Part shown: positions 54,337-63,220 of the stretch, piece after piece | Layout of the letters: every line of letters starts with the position of its first letter | Numbering within the stretch: position 1 is the stretch's first letter | From: Anderseniella sp963700895 | GTDB lineage: Bacteria > Pseudomonadota > Alphaproteobacteria > Rhizobiales > Aestuariivirgaceae | DNA: 64,000 bases | Direction: 5' to 3' | Assembly (NCBI GenBank): GCA_963700895.1 | Contig: CAVOZI010000011.1 | Location: 1 to 64,000, forward strand | Notes under the pieces: generated by a model | Told to the model about the DNA's origin: nothing | Seen by the model: the letters and a program-made list of their open reading frames with translations, nothing else | Database searches by the model: none | Made by a program: the position numbers and the translations under genes

Positions 54337-54360
54337 GGAGTTACTGCGCTTCAGTACTCC
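54337..54360 (+). terminator. Possible terminator hairpin after the SDR gene
   Basis: GGAGTTACTG (54337-54346) pairs with CAGTACTCC (54352-54360), with one bulged T and a short loop. There is no clear T run after it, so a factor-independent role is uncertain. Confidence 0.35.
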
Positions 54361-54426
54361 TCGGGGTAAAGACGAGCATCGACAACAATGCCCGTCTGGC
54401 AACGTTGCGTTGAGGGGAGATGGGCC

Positions 54427-54543
54427 ATGGCGGTCATCGAGCACCGTCCTTTCAAAGCCCAGGCAGCGCGGGTTCATGGCGTGTCGGCCAAGATCGTTGC
54501 CCGGTGGGTGTAGCGCTACAGGGCGCAAGATCCAGCCGGCGGC
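54427..54543 (+). pseudogene. IS481-type transposase N-terminal remnant
   Basis: The frame from ATG 54427 reads AQAARVHGVSAKIVARWV (the typical helix-turn-helix of IS481-like transposases), then an in-frame stop, then RYRAQDPAG. No catalytic domain or end repeat is found. It is a fragment only, but it marks the edge of the rearranged patch that follows. Confidence 0.55.
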
Positions 54544-55233
54544 TCAACTGGAAGGCGGGTCCAGCCTGTAACCCAATCCCCGTACAGTGGTGATCCATGA
54601 CGCCATGCCCGGTGTGTCCAGCTTTGCGCGCAGCCTCCGGATATAGACGTCCACCACGTTTGTCAGCGGGTCAGCGTCGAAGCCCCAGACGTTCGACAGG
54701 ATCCGTTCGCGGCTGAACATGCGCCCCGGCGCACTCATCAGGAGTTCAAGAAGGGCAAGTTCCTTGGCGGTCAGAGACAGCGCGGCATCGCCACGGCGCA
54801 CTTCCATGCGTTCACGATCGAAGACCAGATCGCCAAGCACGATCGCATGATGCCGCGTTGCCATCGAAGCGGGCCGTCGCAGCAGCGCTTCGATGCGCGC
54901 CAGCAGTTCGTCGACTGCGAAGGGCTTGCCAAGATAGTCATCTGCGCCAAATCGCAAACCGGCGATGCGATCCCTCACCGCGTCCATGGCGGTCAGCATC
55001 AGCACCGGCGTGGGATTGCGCTCCGCCCGGATATGCTGACAAAGTTCAAGGCCGGATTGCCCAGGCAGCATCACGTCGAACAGCGCAAGATCAAAGCCGC
55101 CGGCGCGCAACAGTGGCAGAGCCTCTTCTGCTGTCCCAATGGCTGTGGTCGCATAGCCTTCGGCGCGCAAGCCCCGAACCAGGAAGTCGGCGACGCGCGA
55201 GTCGTCCTCCACAATCAGAAGATGCGCCCTCAT
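54544..55233 (-). CDS. OmpR-family response regulator
   Basis: From ATG 55233 (ATGA overlap with the kinase gene) the protein has 229 residues. It has the receiver Asp in LALFDVMLPGQSG, Lys in YLGKPFAV and a winged-helix domain ending in TTVRGLGYRL. The partner kinase upstream is damaged, so this regulator may be an orphan or be driven by other kinases. It is intact over its whole length. Confidence 0.9.
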   Translation of the reverse strand: MRAHLLIVEDDSRVADFLVRGLRAEGYATTAIGTAEEALPLLRAGGFDLALFDVMLPGQSGLELCQHIRAERNPTPVLMLTAMDAVRDRIAGLRFGADDYLGKPFAVDELLARIEALLRRPASMATRHHAIVLGDLVFDRERMEVRRGDAALSLTAKELALLELLMSAPGRMFSRERILSNVWGFDADPLTNVVDVYIRRLRAKLDTPGMASWITTVRGLGYRLDPPSS

Positions 55234-56805
55234 CCAAGGCCTCCGTCTCCGAGCGGCGGAACCACGAGCGTCGCGCGCAGTCCGGCCGGGTTCAACCGCT
55301 CGATGGTCACGCTGCCCTGATGCGCGGCGAGGATACGCTTTGCGATCGATAGCCCCAGTCCGGCTCCCCCCGAATTGATCCGTTCGGCTGCACGGCCGCG
55401 AAAGTGAGGCAGGAACGCGTTTTCGATTTCGTCGGTATCCATCCCCGGGCCTTCGTCGTCGACCTGCAGCGCCCAACCTGCCTCTTCGGACACCAACCGC
55501 ACCACGACACTCCCGCCGGGTGGTGAATAGCGGATTGCGTTATCCAGCACCACGACGAGCGCCTGCTTAAGTCTTTCGCGATCGCCCTCGACCCAGGCAG
55601 CCATTCCGGCTTCAGGTTCCTCGAAATTCAGATTGACGCCGCGATGCTCCGCCACGGCCTGCATCTGCTGGATCGCTGCGGCGGCGATCGCAACCAGTTC
55701 GAGCGAGCGCGCCTCGATATTGTAATCTGCTGCCTCGTTGCGAGCGGCGTCCAGCAAATCCTGCACCCGGCTGCCAAGGTCAATGGCCGTCTCGGCGATA
55801 CGTTTCAGCGCAAGCCGTCCGCTTTCGGCATCATCCGCCCGGCGCAGGGCGACTTCTGCCTCGCCGCGGATCACCGTGACAGGCGTGCGCAGTTCGTGAC
55901 TGACTTCGGCGAAAAACTGTCGGCGCCGGGCTTCTATTGCGGTGAGCGCCTCGTAAGCCTGACTGACAGCCCGCGTGCGCTCGCGCACGAGCGTGTCCAG
56001 GCGCTGCTGCAGCGTGGCGCTGGTGGCATGGGCCTGCTCCACGCGTTCCGCCATCGAGTTCAAGCAGATTACCGATCCGGGCGAACTCGTCCCGTCCGGA
56101 AAGACCACTGCGGGCTGAGTAGTCGCCCCGCCCCAGTTGCTCGGTAACGCGCACCAGCGCCGCAAACGGGCGATCGATGGTGCTTTGGAACGAGGCCACG
56201 GCCACAACGCACGAGAGCAAGACGAGCGCTGCGAGCAGCGCACTTCCACCACGCACGGTATCCAGGGTGGCGGCGAGGCGAAGATTCTCCTCTTCGCTGG
56301 CGGCGCCCTTGCGGAGAACAGACGCATTCAGGAGTTCGCGGATGTCCTGGCCACGATGCTCATCGAAAACGCGGACAAGCTTGCGCCACCGCTGAGCTGG
56401 CGTAAGCGCTCCTTCAGGAGGCTGCGTCTCGGTCAGGGCGGTTTCGAGCGCTGCCAGGTTCGAGGCGAGCAGTTCGAGCCCGGCTTGGTCGATCCGGTAC
56501 TCGTTCGGAAAGGTGCTGCGCGCGGCAAGCTCATCTAACCGCTCGAGACTGGCCTGCATCCGGGCGAGGAGAGCGTCGCGGACTTGCGGTTCGGCGTCCT
56601 CAGTAAGCATAGCTTCGGCGAACCAGGCCCTGAGCCTCTGTTTGTCGCTACCAATTGAAGTGTATTCCGCCAGCATAAGCGTCGCATTCAGGCGGCGGGC
56701 GGCATGGTCGGCGGCAGCGTTCGATCCCCATCAGACGGCAACGCCCTGAGCCAGGGCAAGCATCGCCAGGAAAGCGAAAACAAAGGCGAGGCGGGTGCGG
56801 ATCAT
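55230..56805 (-). pseudogene. Sensor histidine kinase with nonsense codon and frameshift
   Basis: Reading from ATG 56805 the frame starts MIRTRLAFVFAFLAMLALAQG, a typical first membrane span. It meets a TGA at codon 25 (56731-56733), then continues in frame as WGSNAAADHAARRLN through the sensor. After FARIGNLL the frame must skip one base in the TT at 56062-56063 (minus strand) to continue through SMAERVEQAHA, the H-box FFAEVSHELRTPVTVIRGE and the ATPase GPGMDTDEI and GAGLGLSIAK. Correcting both gives 524 residues. Two independent lesions argue for a real pseudogene. Confidence 0.85.
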
Positions 56806-56908
56806 GGCGCCATTCTGCTGCGGTGACGGTTGATATGCCGGCTTAGCGCGCCATCCGCTTGGGGGCAGACAGCGCGCTGACGGCGAAACCTGTAAGGCTG
56901 ATCAGTCG

Positions 56909-57469
56909 TCAGTTGGCCGAAAACGGAAGTGACGAATGATGTAGCACGATACGAACTTTACCGTCATCGGTCTTCTTGAAAGCCCAGGTCTTGTCGACGG
57001 TGGTGACCTTTCCGTCAGCACCGGTCACCATCACGTTGCCCATGGTAAGACTCGTGTCGCCGGTGATGTGTATAGCGGCATTGCTCGCTTCGCAGGCGGT
57101 CCAGCCTTTGAGGGCAAAGCCCGCGTCGCCCGGGAAGTTCGCGTCACCGCCAACGAAGTACGAAAGGGCGCCAGCTCGCGTCGGGCGGAACGTCTGCGGC
57201 ACGGTCGTCAGCGTTGGCTTGAAGAGCACAGGCCCAAAACCATAGGCGTAGGCGCCATCGATGACCTCCTCTGCGAGAGCCTTTGCCTTTTCCTGACCGC
57301 CTTCGGCGTGGGCCTTGCTGATCGCGACCAGCGCGCCGCACCAGCCCTTCTGGGCCTCAACTACTTCGGCTTCGCTCAGGTTCGTGTTGTAAACCGCGAC
57401 CTCGGCCTTCGCCGGCAAGGTCAGGACCGTCATCGCGCAAACGGCGATGAGGATTTTGAATTGGCTCAT
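56909..57469 (-). CDS. Secreted NTF2/SnoaL-like protein
   Basis: The 186-residue protein has a signal peptide (about 1-22, ending at AKA) and a cone-like alpha/beta domain with VEAQKGWCGALVAISKAHAEGG and a final KTWAFKKTDDGKVRIVLHHSSLPF strand pair. Similar proteins have been mislabelled as phosphoribosyl-AMP cyclohydrolase, but no such motif is here. It lies just upstream of the broken kinase on the same strand. Its ligand is unknown; a periplasmic sensor partner is possible. Confidence 0.7.
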   Translation of the reverse strand: MSQFKILIAVCAMTVLTLPAKAEVAVYNTNLSEAEVVEAQKGWCGALVAISKAHAEGGQEKAKALAEEVIDGAYAYGFGPVLFKPTLTTVPQTFRPTRAGALSYFVGGDANFPGDAGFALKGWTACEASNAAIHITGDTSLTMGNVMVTGADGKVTTVDKTWAFKKTDDGKVRIVLHHSSLPFSAN

Positions 57470-57857
57470 CTTGACTCCCTTTCAATGTTGCTTTGGAGCG
57501 TGCGCAACTGGACGTTGCTCACATCAACACTTGACCCGCGCGAGATGAACCGGGCGTGGGTCGTACATGAACCGGGCAGAACAGGATCATGAACATCAGA
57601 TGAAATGAGAAGCGCATTTGCTGATCGGCAAACCGGCTGAATGGCAGGGCACCAAAGTGCAGATGTGGATCATCTGGATGGTGCGCCGGACGCTGCTCCA
57701 TTCGCATTCAACTGCACCGTTGCAACAAGTCCGCTCGGGACCAAAGGCGGAGATTCGGCTGTCCGGAAACATCTCCCCTTTCCGCATGGCTGCCATTAAT
57801 CAGTGCTCCAGACTCAGGACTCGCCACCTACCTTTAGCTCTGCTAAAGGTGTGCCCC
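57470..57857. other. Intergenic region upstream of ribB
   Basis: This 388-nt stretch has no convincing gene. Short open frames on both strands show no domain or codon pattern. I looked for an FMN riboswitch core before ribB and did not find the conserved paired segments. A promoter for ribB and the divergent secreted-protein gene should lie here. Confidence 0.4.
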
Positions 57858-59159
57858 ATGAAACTCGCCGACTGGCTAAAGCAGGCAGATTTGACCAAGG
57901 CGGAGGTGGCCAGGCGGCTGGACATCTCGGCCGGGCGCATTTCGCAGCTTCTGGCCGGCGATACCCCCTCGCTCGACCTGGCGCTCAGGATCGAGCGGCT
58001 GACTGCCGGCAAGGTCAAACCCAGCGACCTTGGCGCCGGCCTGGAAGGACTGGATACCATGACAAGCAAGCTCGACACCGTTGCCAGCGCGATTGCCGCC
58101 ATCAAGGCCGGCGAAATGGTCGTGGTGGTGGACGATGACGACCGCGAGAACGAGGGCGACCTGATCGCGGCCGCCTCGCGCGTCACCACAGAACAGATGG
58201 CAATGATGGTGCGCCACGGTTCCGGCATCGTGTGCGCGCCGATGACCCGCGAGGACGCACGGCGGCTGAAGCTCGACCCGATGGTGTCGGACAATGATGC
58301 GCCGCTCGGCACTGCCTTCACCGTCTCGATCGATTACAAGGAAGGCCTCACCACCGGCATCTCCGCCAAGGAGCGTTGCGCGACCGTGCACGCACTGGCC
58401 AACCGCAACGTGCATGCGGACGACTTCGTGCGGCCAGGCCACGTCTTCCCCCTGATCGCCAAGCGCGGTGGCGTGCTGATGCGTTCGGGCCACACCGAAG
58501 CCGCTGTTGACCTCTGCCGGCTGGCGGGCGAGCCGCCGGTTGGCGTCATCTGCGAACTGGTCAATGACGACGGCACTGTCAAGCGCGGCGCGCAGGTGTT
58601 GGGCTTTGCGCGCGAGCACGGCTTCAGGATCATTTCCGTGGCGGACCTGATCGCCTATCGCCAGCAGCGCGAGCGGCTGGTTGATCGTGATGGCGAGTTC
58701 ACCGTAGACACGCCTGCGGGCGCTGCCAACGGCATTGCCTATTCCACCCAGTTCGATCCCGTCCAGCATCTGGCGCTGGTCTATGGCGACATCTCGTCGG
58801 GCGAGAACATTCCTGTTCGACTGCACCGGCAGGACCTGGTGGAAGACGTGCTCGGCAACCGCGACACGCTCAACAAGGTCTACGAAATCTTCCGCAAGGA
58901 AGGTTGCGGCATCCTGGTTTACCTGCGCGAAGGCACCGCCGGCGTGCCGGCCTCGAAGCTGAACAAACCGGCCAGCGACGAAGACACCGGCTCGGCGCGG
59001 GCGCGCGAGGAAGCCTGGCGCGACGTCGGGCTGGGGGCGCAGATCCTGCGCGACCTGTCAGTCAAGTCGATCCGCCAGATCGCCAGCAAGTCACGGCACT
59101 ATGTCGGGCTTTCCGGCTTCGGCGTGGAGATTGCCGACACCATCCTGCTGGAGCACTAG
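57858..59159 (+). CDS. ribB: DHBP synthase RibB with N-terminal HTH and degenerate GTP cyclohydrolase II domain
   Basis: From ATG 57858 (AAAGGTG upstream) the protein has 433 residues. An N-terminal Cro-like helix-turn-helix (about 9-50: LTKAEVARRLDISAGRISQLLAGDTPSLD) is joined to a standard RibB core from about residue 68 (DDDDRENEGDLIAAASRV, GHVFPLIAKRGGVL, RSGHTEAAVDLCRLAG). The core makes the four-carbon riboflavin precursor from ribulose 5-phosphate. The C-terminal part is GTP cyclohydrolase II-like, but in VRLHRQDLVEDVLGN the zinc cysteines are absent, so it cannot do that reaction. The core alone could start at 58060. Confidence 0.9.
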   Translation: MKLADWLKQADLTKAEVARRLDISAGRISQLLAGDTPSLDLALRIERLTAGKVKPSDLGAGLEGLDTMTSKLDTVASAIAAIKAGEMVVVVDDDDRENEGDLIAAASRVTTEQMAMMVRHGSGIVCAPMTREDARRLKLDPMVSDNDAPLGTAFTVSIDYKEGLTTGISAKERCATVHALANRNVHADDFVRPGHVFPLIAKRGGVLMRSGHTEAAVDLCRLAGEPPVGVICELVNDDGTVKRGAQVLGFAREHGFRIISVADLIAYRQQRERLVDRDGEFTVDTPAGAANGIAYSTQFDPVQHLALVYGDISSGENIPVRLHRQDLVEDVLGNRDTLNKVYEIFRKEGCGILVYLREGTAGVPASKLNKPASDEDTGSARAREEAWRDVGLGAQILRDLSVKSIRQIASKSRHYVGLSGFGVEIADTILLEH

Positions 59160-59258
59160 AGCAACAGCCGTCCAGCTTGAACGGCTGAAGTTGCTCTAGC
59201 ATCTTGGAAGCGAGCATCTTTATCCGATCAGATGCTTCAATCTGATCTGATGATGCTC
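59158..59258. terminator. Two hairpins between convergent ribB and the HerA-like gene
   Basis: AGAGCAAC-AGCCGT (59158-59171) pairs with ACGGCT and GTTGCTCT (59181-59197, with GAA bulged). A second element has GATCAGAT (59226-59233) and ATCTGATC (59240-59247) inside outer GAGCATC and GATGCTC arms (about 59212 and 59250-59257). Both lie between convergent genes. Confidence 0.65.
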
Positions 59259-59261
59259 TGG

Positions 59262-60764
59262 TTACCGCTTCAGCAGCCCGCCCAGGATGCCGCGCACCAG
59301 GCTGTTGCCGATATTGCGCACGATCATGTTGCCCACCTGACGGCCAACGCTGCTGGCGACGTTCTTGACGAACTTGTCGGTGGCGCTGTCAGACCGGCGG
59401 CTGGAGGTTGAGGCGCGTGAGGCGGCCTTTTCTTCCTTGGCGCGTGTGGCAGCTGCCTCTGCTGCCGCCTGGGCCTCGGCAGCCTTCTCTGCTTTCACCT
59501 GCAGCAGTTCATAGGCCGACTCGCGGTCCACCGCCTCGTCGTAAAGGCCATAGACGGGGCTCGACTTGATGGTCTGCGTGCGCTCGGCCGGCATCACCGG
59601 TCCCAGCTGGCCCGAAGGCGGGCGGATCAGCGTGCGCTCGACCATTGTTGGAATGCCCTTCGGGTCTAGCACCGACACCAGCGCCTCGCCGACGCCGAGC
59701 TGCGTGATTGCTTCCTCGGTGTCGAAGGCCGGGTTCTGGCGGAACGTCGTTGCCGCCGCCTTCACCGCCTTCTGGTCGCGCGGCGTGAAGGCGCGCAGCG
59801 CATGTTGCACGCGGTTGCCCAACTGGGCCAGCACCGTATCCGGCACGTCGAGCGGGTTCTGGGTGACGAAATAGACGCCGACGCCCTTTGAACGGATCAG
59901 CCGGACCACCTGCTCGACCTTGGTGAGCAGGCTGGGCGGGGCCTCGTTGAACAGAAGGTGTGCCTCATCGAAGAAGAACACCAGCTTCGGCTTGTCAGGG
60001 TCCCCCACTTCGGGCAGCTCCTCGAACAGCTCCGACATCAGCCACAGCAGGAAGGTGGCGTAGAGTTGCGGCGACTGCATCAGCTCGTCAGCCGCGAGAA
60101 TGTTGATGTAGCCGCGCCCGTCCGGCGTGGTGCGCATCAGGTCCTTGATGTCGAGCGCCGGCTCGCCAAAGAAGTTCTCGCCGCCCTGTTCTTCCAGCAC
60201 GATCAGCCGGCGCTGGATGGCGCCGATGGTGCGCCGGTCGACATTGCCGTAATCGGTTGTCAGGGTGTTGCCGCGCTCGGCCAGGTCGGCCAGCATGGCG
60301 CGCAGGTCCTTCAGGTCGAGGATCAACATGCCCTCTTCATCGGCAATGCGGAAGGCGATGTTGAGAGCACCCTCCTGCGCCTCGGTCAGCCCCATCAGCC
60401 GCGAGATGAGAAGCGGTCCCATCTCCGAGATGGTGGTGCGGATAGGGTGGCCCTGCTTGCCGAACAGGTCCCAGAAGATGGTCGGGAAGGCTTCAAAGCC
60501 ATAGTCGTCGAAGCCGATGGTCTTGGCGCGCTTGAGCAGAAAGTCATTCGGCTCGCCCTCGCGCGACACGCCCGACAGGTCGCCCTTGATGTCGGCGGCG
60601 AACACCGGCACCCCGGCGGCGGAGAAGCCCTCGGCAAGAATCTGCAAGGTCACCGTCTTGCCGGTGCCGGTGGCGCCGGTCACAAGGCCATGGCGGTTGG
60701 CAAGCTTGAGGTAAAGCTCTTCGCGCTTGGTGCTCTTGCCCAGGTAAACCGTGTTGTCGCTCAT
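59262..60764 (-). CDS. HerA-like ATPase, DUF853 family
   Basis: The 500-residue protein has a Walker A (GATGTGKTVTLQ, near residue 31), Walker B (KLVFFFDEAHLLF, near 258) and an arginine-finger-like region. A Lys/Ala-rich coiled stretch precedes a Gly-rich C-terminal tail. The YjgR/DUF853 family is related to HerA/FtsK-type translocases, but its substrate is unproven. It is divergent from the next gene; about 110 nt separate their starts. Confidence 0.88.
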   Translation of the reverse strand: MSDNTVYLGKSTKREELYLKLANRHGLVTGATGTGKTVTLQILAEGFSAAGVPVFAADIKGDLSGVSREGEPNDFLLKRAKTIGFDDYGFEAFPTIFWDLFGKQGHPIRTTISEMGPLLISRLMGLTEAQEGALNIAFRIADEEGMLILDLKDLRAMLADLAERGNTLTTDYGNVDRRTIGAIQRRLIVLEEQGGENFFGEPALDIKDLMRTTPDGRGYINILAADELMQSPQLYATFLLWLMSELFEELPEVGDPDKPKLVFFFDEAHLLFNEAPPSLLTKVEQVVRLIRSKGVGVYFVTQNPLDVPDTVLAQLGNRVQHALRAFTPRDQKAVKAAATTFRQNPAFDTEEAITQLGVGEALVSVLDPKGIPTMVERTLIRPPSGQLGPVMPAERTQTIKSSPVYGLYDEAVDRESAYELLQVKAEKAAEAQAAAEAAATRAKEEKAASRASTSSRRSDSATDKFVKNVASSVGRQVGNMIVRNIGNSLVRGILGGLLKR

Positions 60765-60873
60765 GTGTCTTCTCTTGCCAGTGCCGCCAAATCAGTGTTG
60801 TACCCGGGTCCATGCTATACAACATACACGTGCTGAAAACCTAGCCCTGCCACACGCATTACGGAGTAACCAC

Positions 60874-61263
60874 ATGCAGGAACTGATCGACCGCGTTGCC
60901 GCCCGCACCGGGCTTTCGCCGGAGGTGGCGGAGAAGGCCGCCGGCATCATGTTGTCGCTGGTCAGGAACCAGGGCGACAAGAACAAGGTGGAGCAACTGT
61001 TTGCCACACTGCCGGGCGCTGCCGAGCTGGCAGCGCAGCATGGCGGCGATGGCGCCAAGGGCGGCGGATTGCTGGGCATGCTCGGCGGCGGGCTGATGGG
61101 CGGGCCGCTGGCCGCGGTCACCAAGTTGCAGTCGGCCGGGCTCAACATGGAGCAGATCAAGACGCTGGGTAAGGAAACCCTGGCCTATGCCGAGGAGAAG
61201 GCCGGCAAGGAACTGGTCCGCGACGTCGCCAACTCCATTCCGGGCATCTCCAGTTATCTGTAG
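60874..61263 (+). CDS. Small conserved alphaproteobacterial protein, glycine-rich middle
   Basis: The 129-residue product from ATG 60874 (GGAG upstream) has an N-terminal helical region (MQELIDRVAARTGLSPEVAEKAAGIMLSLV) and a central Gly-rich run (GGDGAKGGGLLGMLGGGLMGG). A second helical part (GLNMEQIKTLGKETLAYAEEKAG) ends at SSYL. It resembles proteins annotated as DUF2267/DUF2780-like. No signal peptide is obvious. Function unknown. Confidence 0.65.
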   Translation: MQELIDRVAARTGLSPEVAEKAAGIMLSLVRNQGDKNKVEQLFATLPGAAELAAQHGGDGAKGGGLLGMLGGGLMGGPLAAVTKLQSAGLNMEQIKTLGKETLAYAEEKAGKELVRDVANSIPGISSYL

Positions 61264-61348
61264 GCAGTAAGACGAAAGCCGGTTTGCCCCTATGGGCTGG
61301 CTGCGCTATCACATTTTGCACTGCAGTATGTGAATGGGTAGGACGAGA

Positions 61349-63220
61349 ATGAGCGAGCTACAACTTGCCAGCGGATTTCCGGCCATGGACGAAGCAGGCT
61401 GGCGGGCGCTTGTCGAGGCCAGCCTGAAGGGCCGGCCGTTCGAAACCCTGCGCTCGCGCACCGCCGACGGCATCGTCATCGAGCCGGTCTACGGTCGCGC
61501 TCAAGATGCACCGGCCCTGCCTCAAGGTCCTGACCGCGAAGTCGCCAGCAGCTGGACCCTGGTCCAGCGCGCCGACATGCCGGACCTCGCCGCCGCCAAT
61601 ACGCAGATGCTGGATGACCTGCAGAACGGCGCGACCGGCCTCGCGCTGGTCACTCCCGGCAGCATCACTGCCGGGGCGCATGGCGTTGCCGTGACGGATG
61701 CAAAGTCCGTCGAGCGGGTATTTGATGGTGTGGAACTGGACTTCATCTCGCTGCGTCTTGACGGCGGGCGGCATGGCCGCGACCTCGCCCTGGCTGTGCT
61801 GGACGAATACAAGCGGCGCCTGCTCGACCTGTCGCGCTGCCGGCTGGACCTCGGCCTTGACCCGCTGGGCGCGCTCGCTCTCAATGGCCGCATCGTCAAC
61901 CGCAAGGAGTTGGCGGCACGGGCCGGAGACATGTTCGGCAAGGCCCAGAAACTGGACCACAAGGGCGGCGTGTTCTGCGCCGATTCACGCGTTTATCACG
62001 GCGCCGGATGCTCGGAGGCGCAGGAGCTGGCCTTCGCGCTGGCCACCGGTGTCGACTATCTGCGTCTGCTGGAAGAAGCAGGCATCGATCCGGCCCGGTC
62101 AGCGCCGCAGACGTCGATGCTGCTCACGGCGGACGCCGACCAGTTCCTCACCATAGCCAAGCTGCGCGCCGCCAGGATGCTGTGGGCGCGGATGCTGGAG
62201 GCTTCGGGGATTGATCAATCGCCACTGACGCTGCAAGCCGAAACCGCCATGCGCATGATGAGCCGGCGCGACCCGCATGTGAACCTCCTTCGCGCCACGT
62301 CCGCCGCCTTCGCCGCCGGCACCGGTGGGGCGGACAGCGTCACCGTGCTGCCGTTTACCGCCGTCCTGGGGCTGCCGGACGGCTTTGCACGGCGGCTGGC
62401 GCGCAACATCCAGAACCTCATCCTCGAGGAATCGCGGGCTGGCCGCGTCACCGATGCTGCCGCCGGTTCGGGCTATGTTGAAACGCTGACCGGGGAACTT
62501 GCCCGAGCAGCATGGGACCTGTTCCAGCAGATCGAGCAGGCAGGCGGCATGATGGCCTTTCTCGCCGCCGGCAAGGTGCAGCCGCTCATTGCCGGCACAC
62601 GCGCTGCCCGCGACAAGGACATCGCCCGGCGCAAGGCCGCGCTCACCGGCGTGTCGGAGTTTCCCAACCTGAACGAGGCCCCGTCGAAGGTGCTCGACAT
62701 GGCGCTGCCCGAAGGCTGGTCCATCGGCACGCCGTGGAAGGCGGACATGGTGGAGTGCGAGCCGCTGGCCCAACACCGTCTGGCTGAAGGCTTCGAGGCG
62801 CTGCGCGATGCCTCCGACACCCACCTCAAGACGACCGGCAAGCGCCCGCAGGTTTTCCTCGCAACGCTGGGCACGCCGGCAGACTTCACCGTCCGCGCCA
62901 CCTGGATGACCAATCTGCTGGCAGCCGGGGGCATCGAGGCAGTGCCCGGCGCAGTGCAGGACTTCCAGGCCAGCAGCCTTGACACCGTCTGCATCTGCTC
63001 GTCCGACGCCATCTACGCCACCGAGGCAGAAGCCACCGCCCGCACGCTTGCCGGGCTGGGCGCCAGCCACGTCATGATGGCTGGCAAGCCCGGCAATATC
63101 GAGAAACTGCTGGCCGAAGCCGGCGTCGGCGAGTTCGTCCATGCAGGCCAGGACGCGCTGGCGCTACTTGGATCACTGCACAAACGCCTCGGAGTCCAGC
63201 AACCGGAGACACGCCCATGA
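61349..63220 (+). CDS. mutA: Methylmalonyl-CoA mutase small subunit
   Basis: From ATG 61349 the protein has 623 residues, normal for the non-catalytic partner. It keeps the TIM-barrel and C-terminal cobalamin-like fold but lacks the DxHxxG cobalamin ligand, as expected for the small subunit. The mutase isomerises (R)-methylmalonyl-CoA to succinyl-CoA for propionate use. Its stop overlaps the mutB start (ATGA). Confidence 0.95.
   Translation: MSELQLASGFPAMDEAGWRALVEASLKGRPFETLRSRTADGIVIEPVYGRAQDAPALPQGPDREVASSWTLVQRADMPDLAAANTQMLDDLQNGATGLALVTPGSITAGAHGVAVTDAKSVERVFDGVELDFISLRLDGGRHGRDLALAVLDEYKRRLLDLSRCRLDLGLDPLGALALNGRIVNRKELAARAGDMFGKAQKLDHKGGVFCADSRVYHGAGCSEAQELAFALATGVDYLRLLEEAGIDPARSAPQTSMLLTADADQFLTIAKLRAARMLWARMLEASGIDQSPLTLQAETAMRMMSRRDPHVNLLRATSAAFAAGTGGADSVTVLPFTAVLGLPDGFARRLARNIQNLILEESRAGRVTDAAAGSGYVETLTGELARAAWDLFQQIEQAGGMMAFLAAGKVQPLIAGTRAARDKDIARRKAALTGVSEFPNLNEAPSKVLDMALPEGWSIGTPWKADMVECEPLAQHRLAEGFEALRDASDTHLKTTGKRPQVFLATLGTPADFTVRATWMTNLLAAGGIEAVPGAVQDFQASSLDTVCICSSDAIYATEAEATARTLAGLGASHVMMAGKPGNIEKLLAEAGVGEFVHAGQDALALLGSLHKRLGVQQPETRP

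Noticed and set aside
56731..56733. In-frame TGA read as selenocysteine
   Set aside because: It falls at the end of the first membrane span with no redox motif or SECIS-like hairpin, and the same gene has a separate frameshift.
57519..57796. Short minus-strand open frames upstream of ribB
   Set aside because: No family similarity, no ribosome site and poor codon pattern; they look like chance frames.
57470..57857. FMN riboswitch upstream of ribB
   Set aside because: The conserved paired and loop segments of the RFN element were not found in this region.
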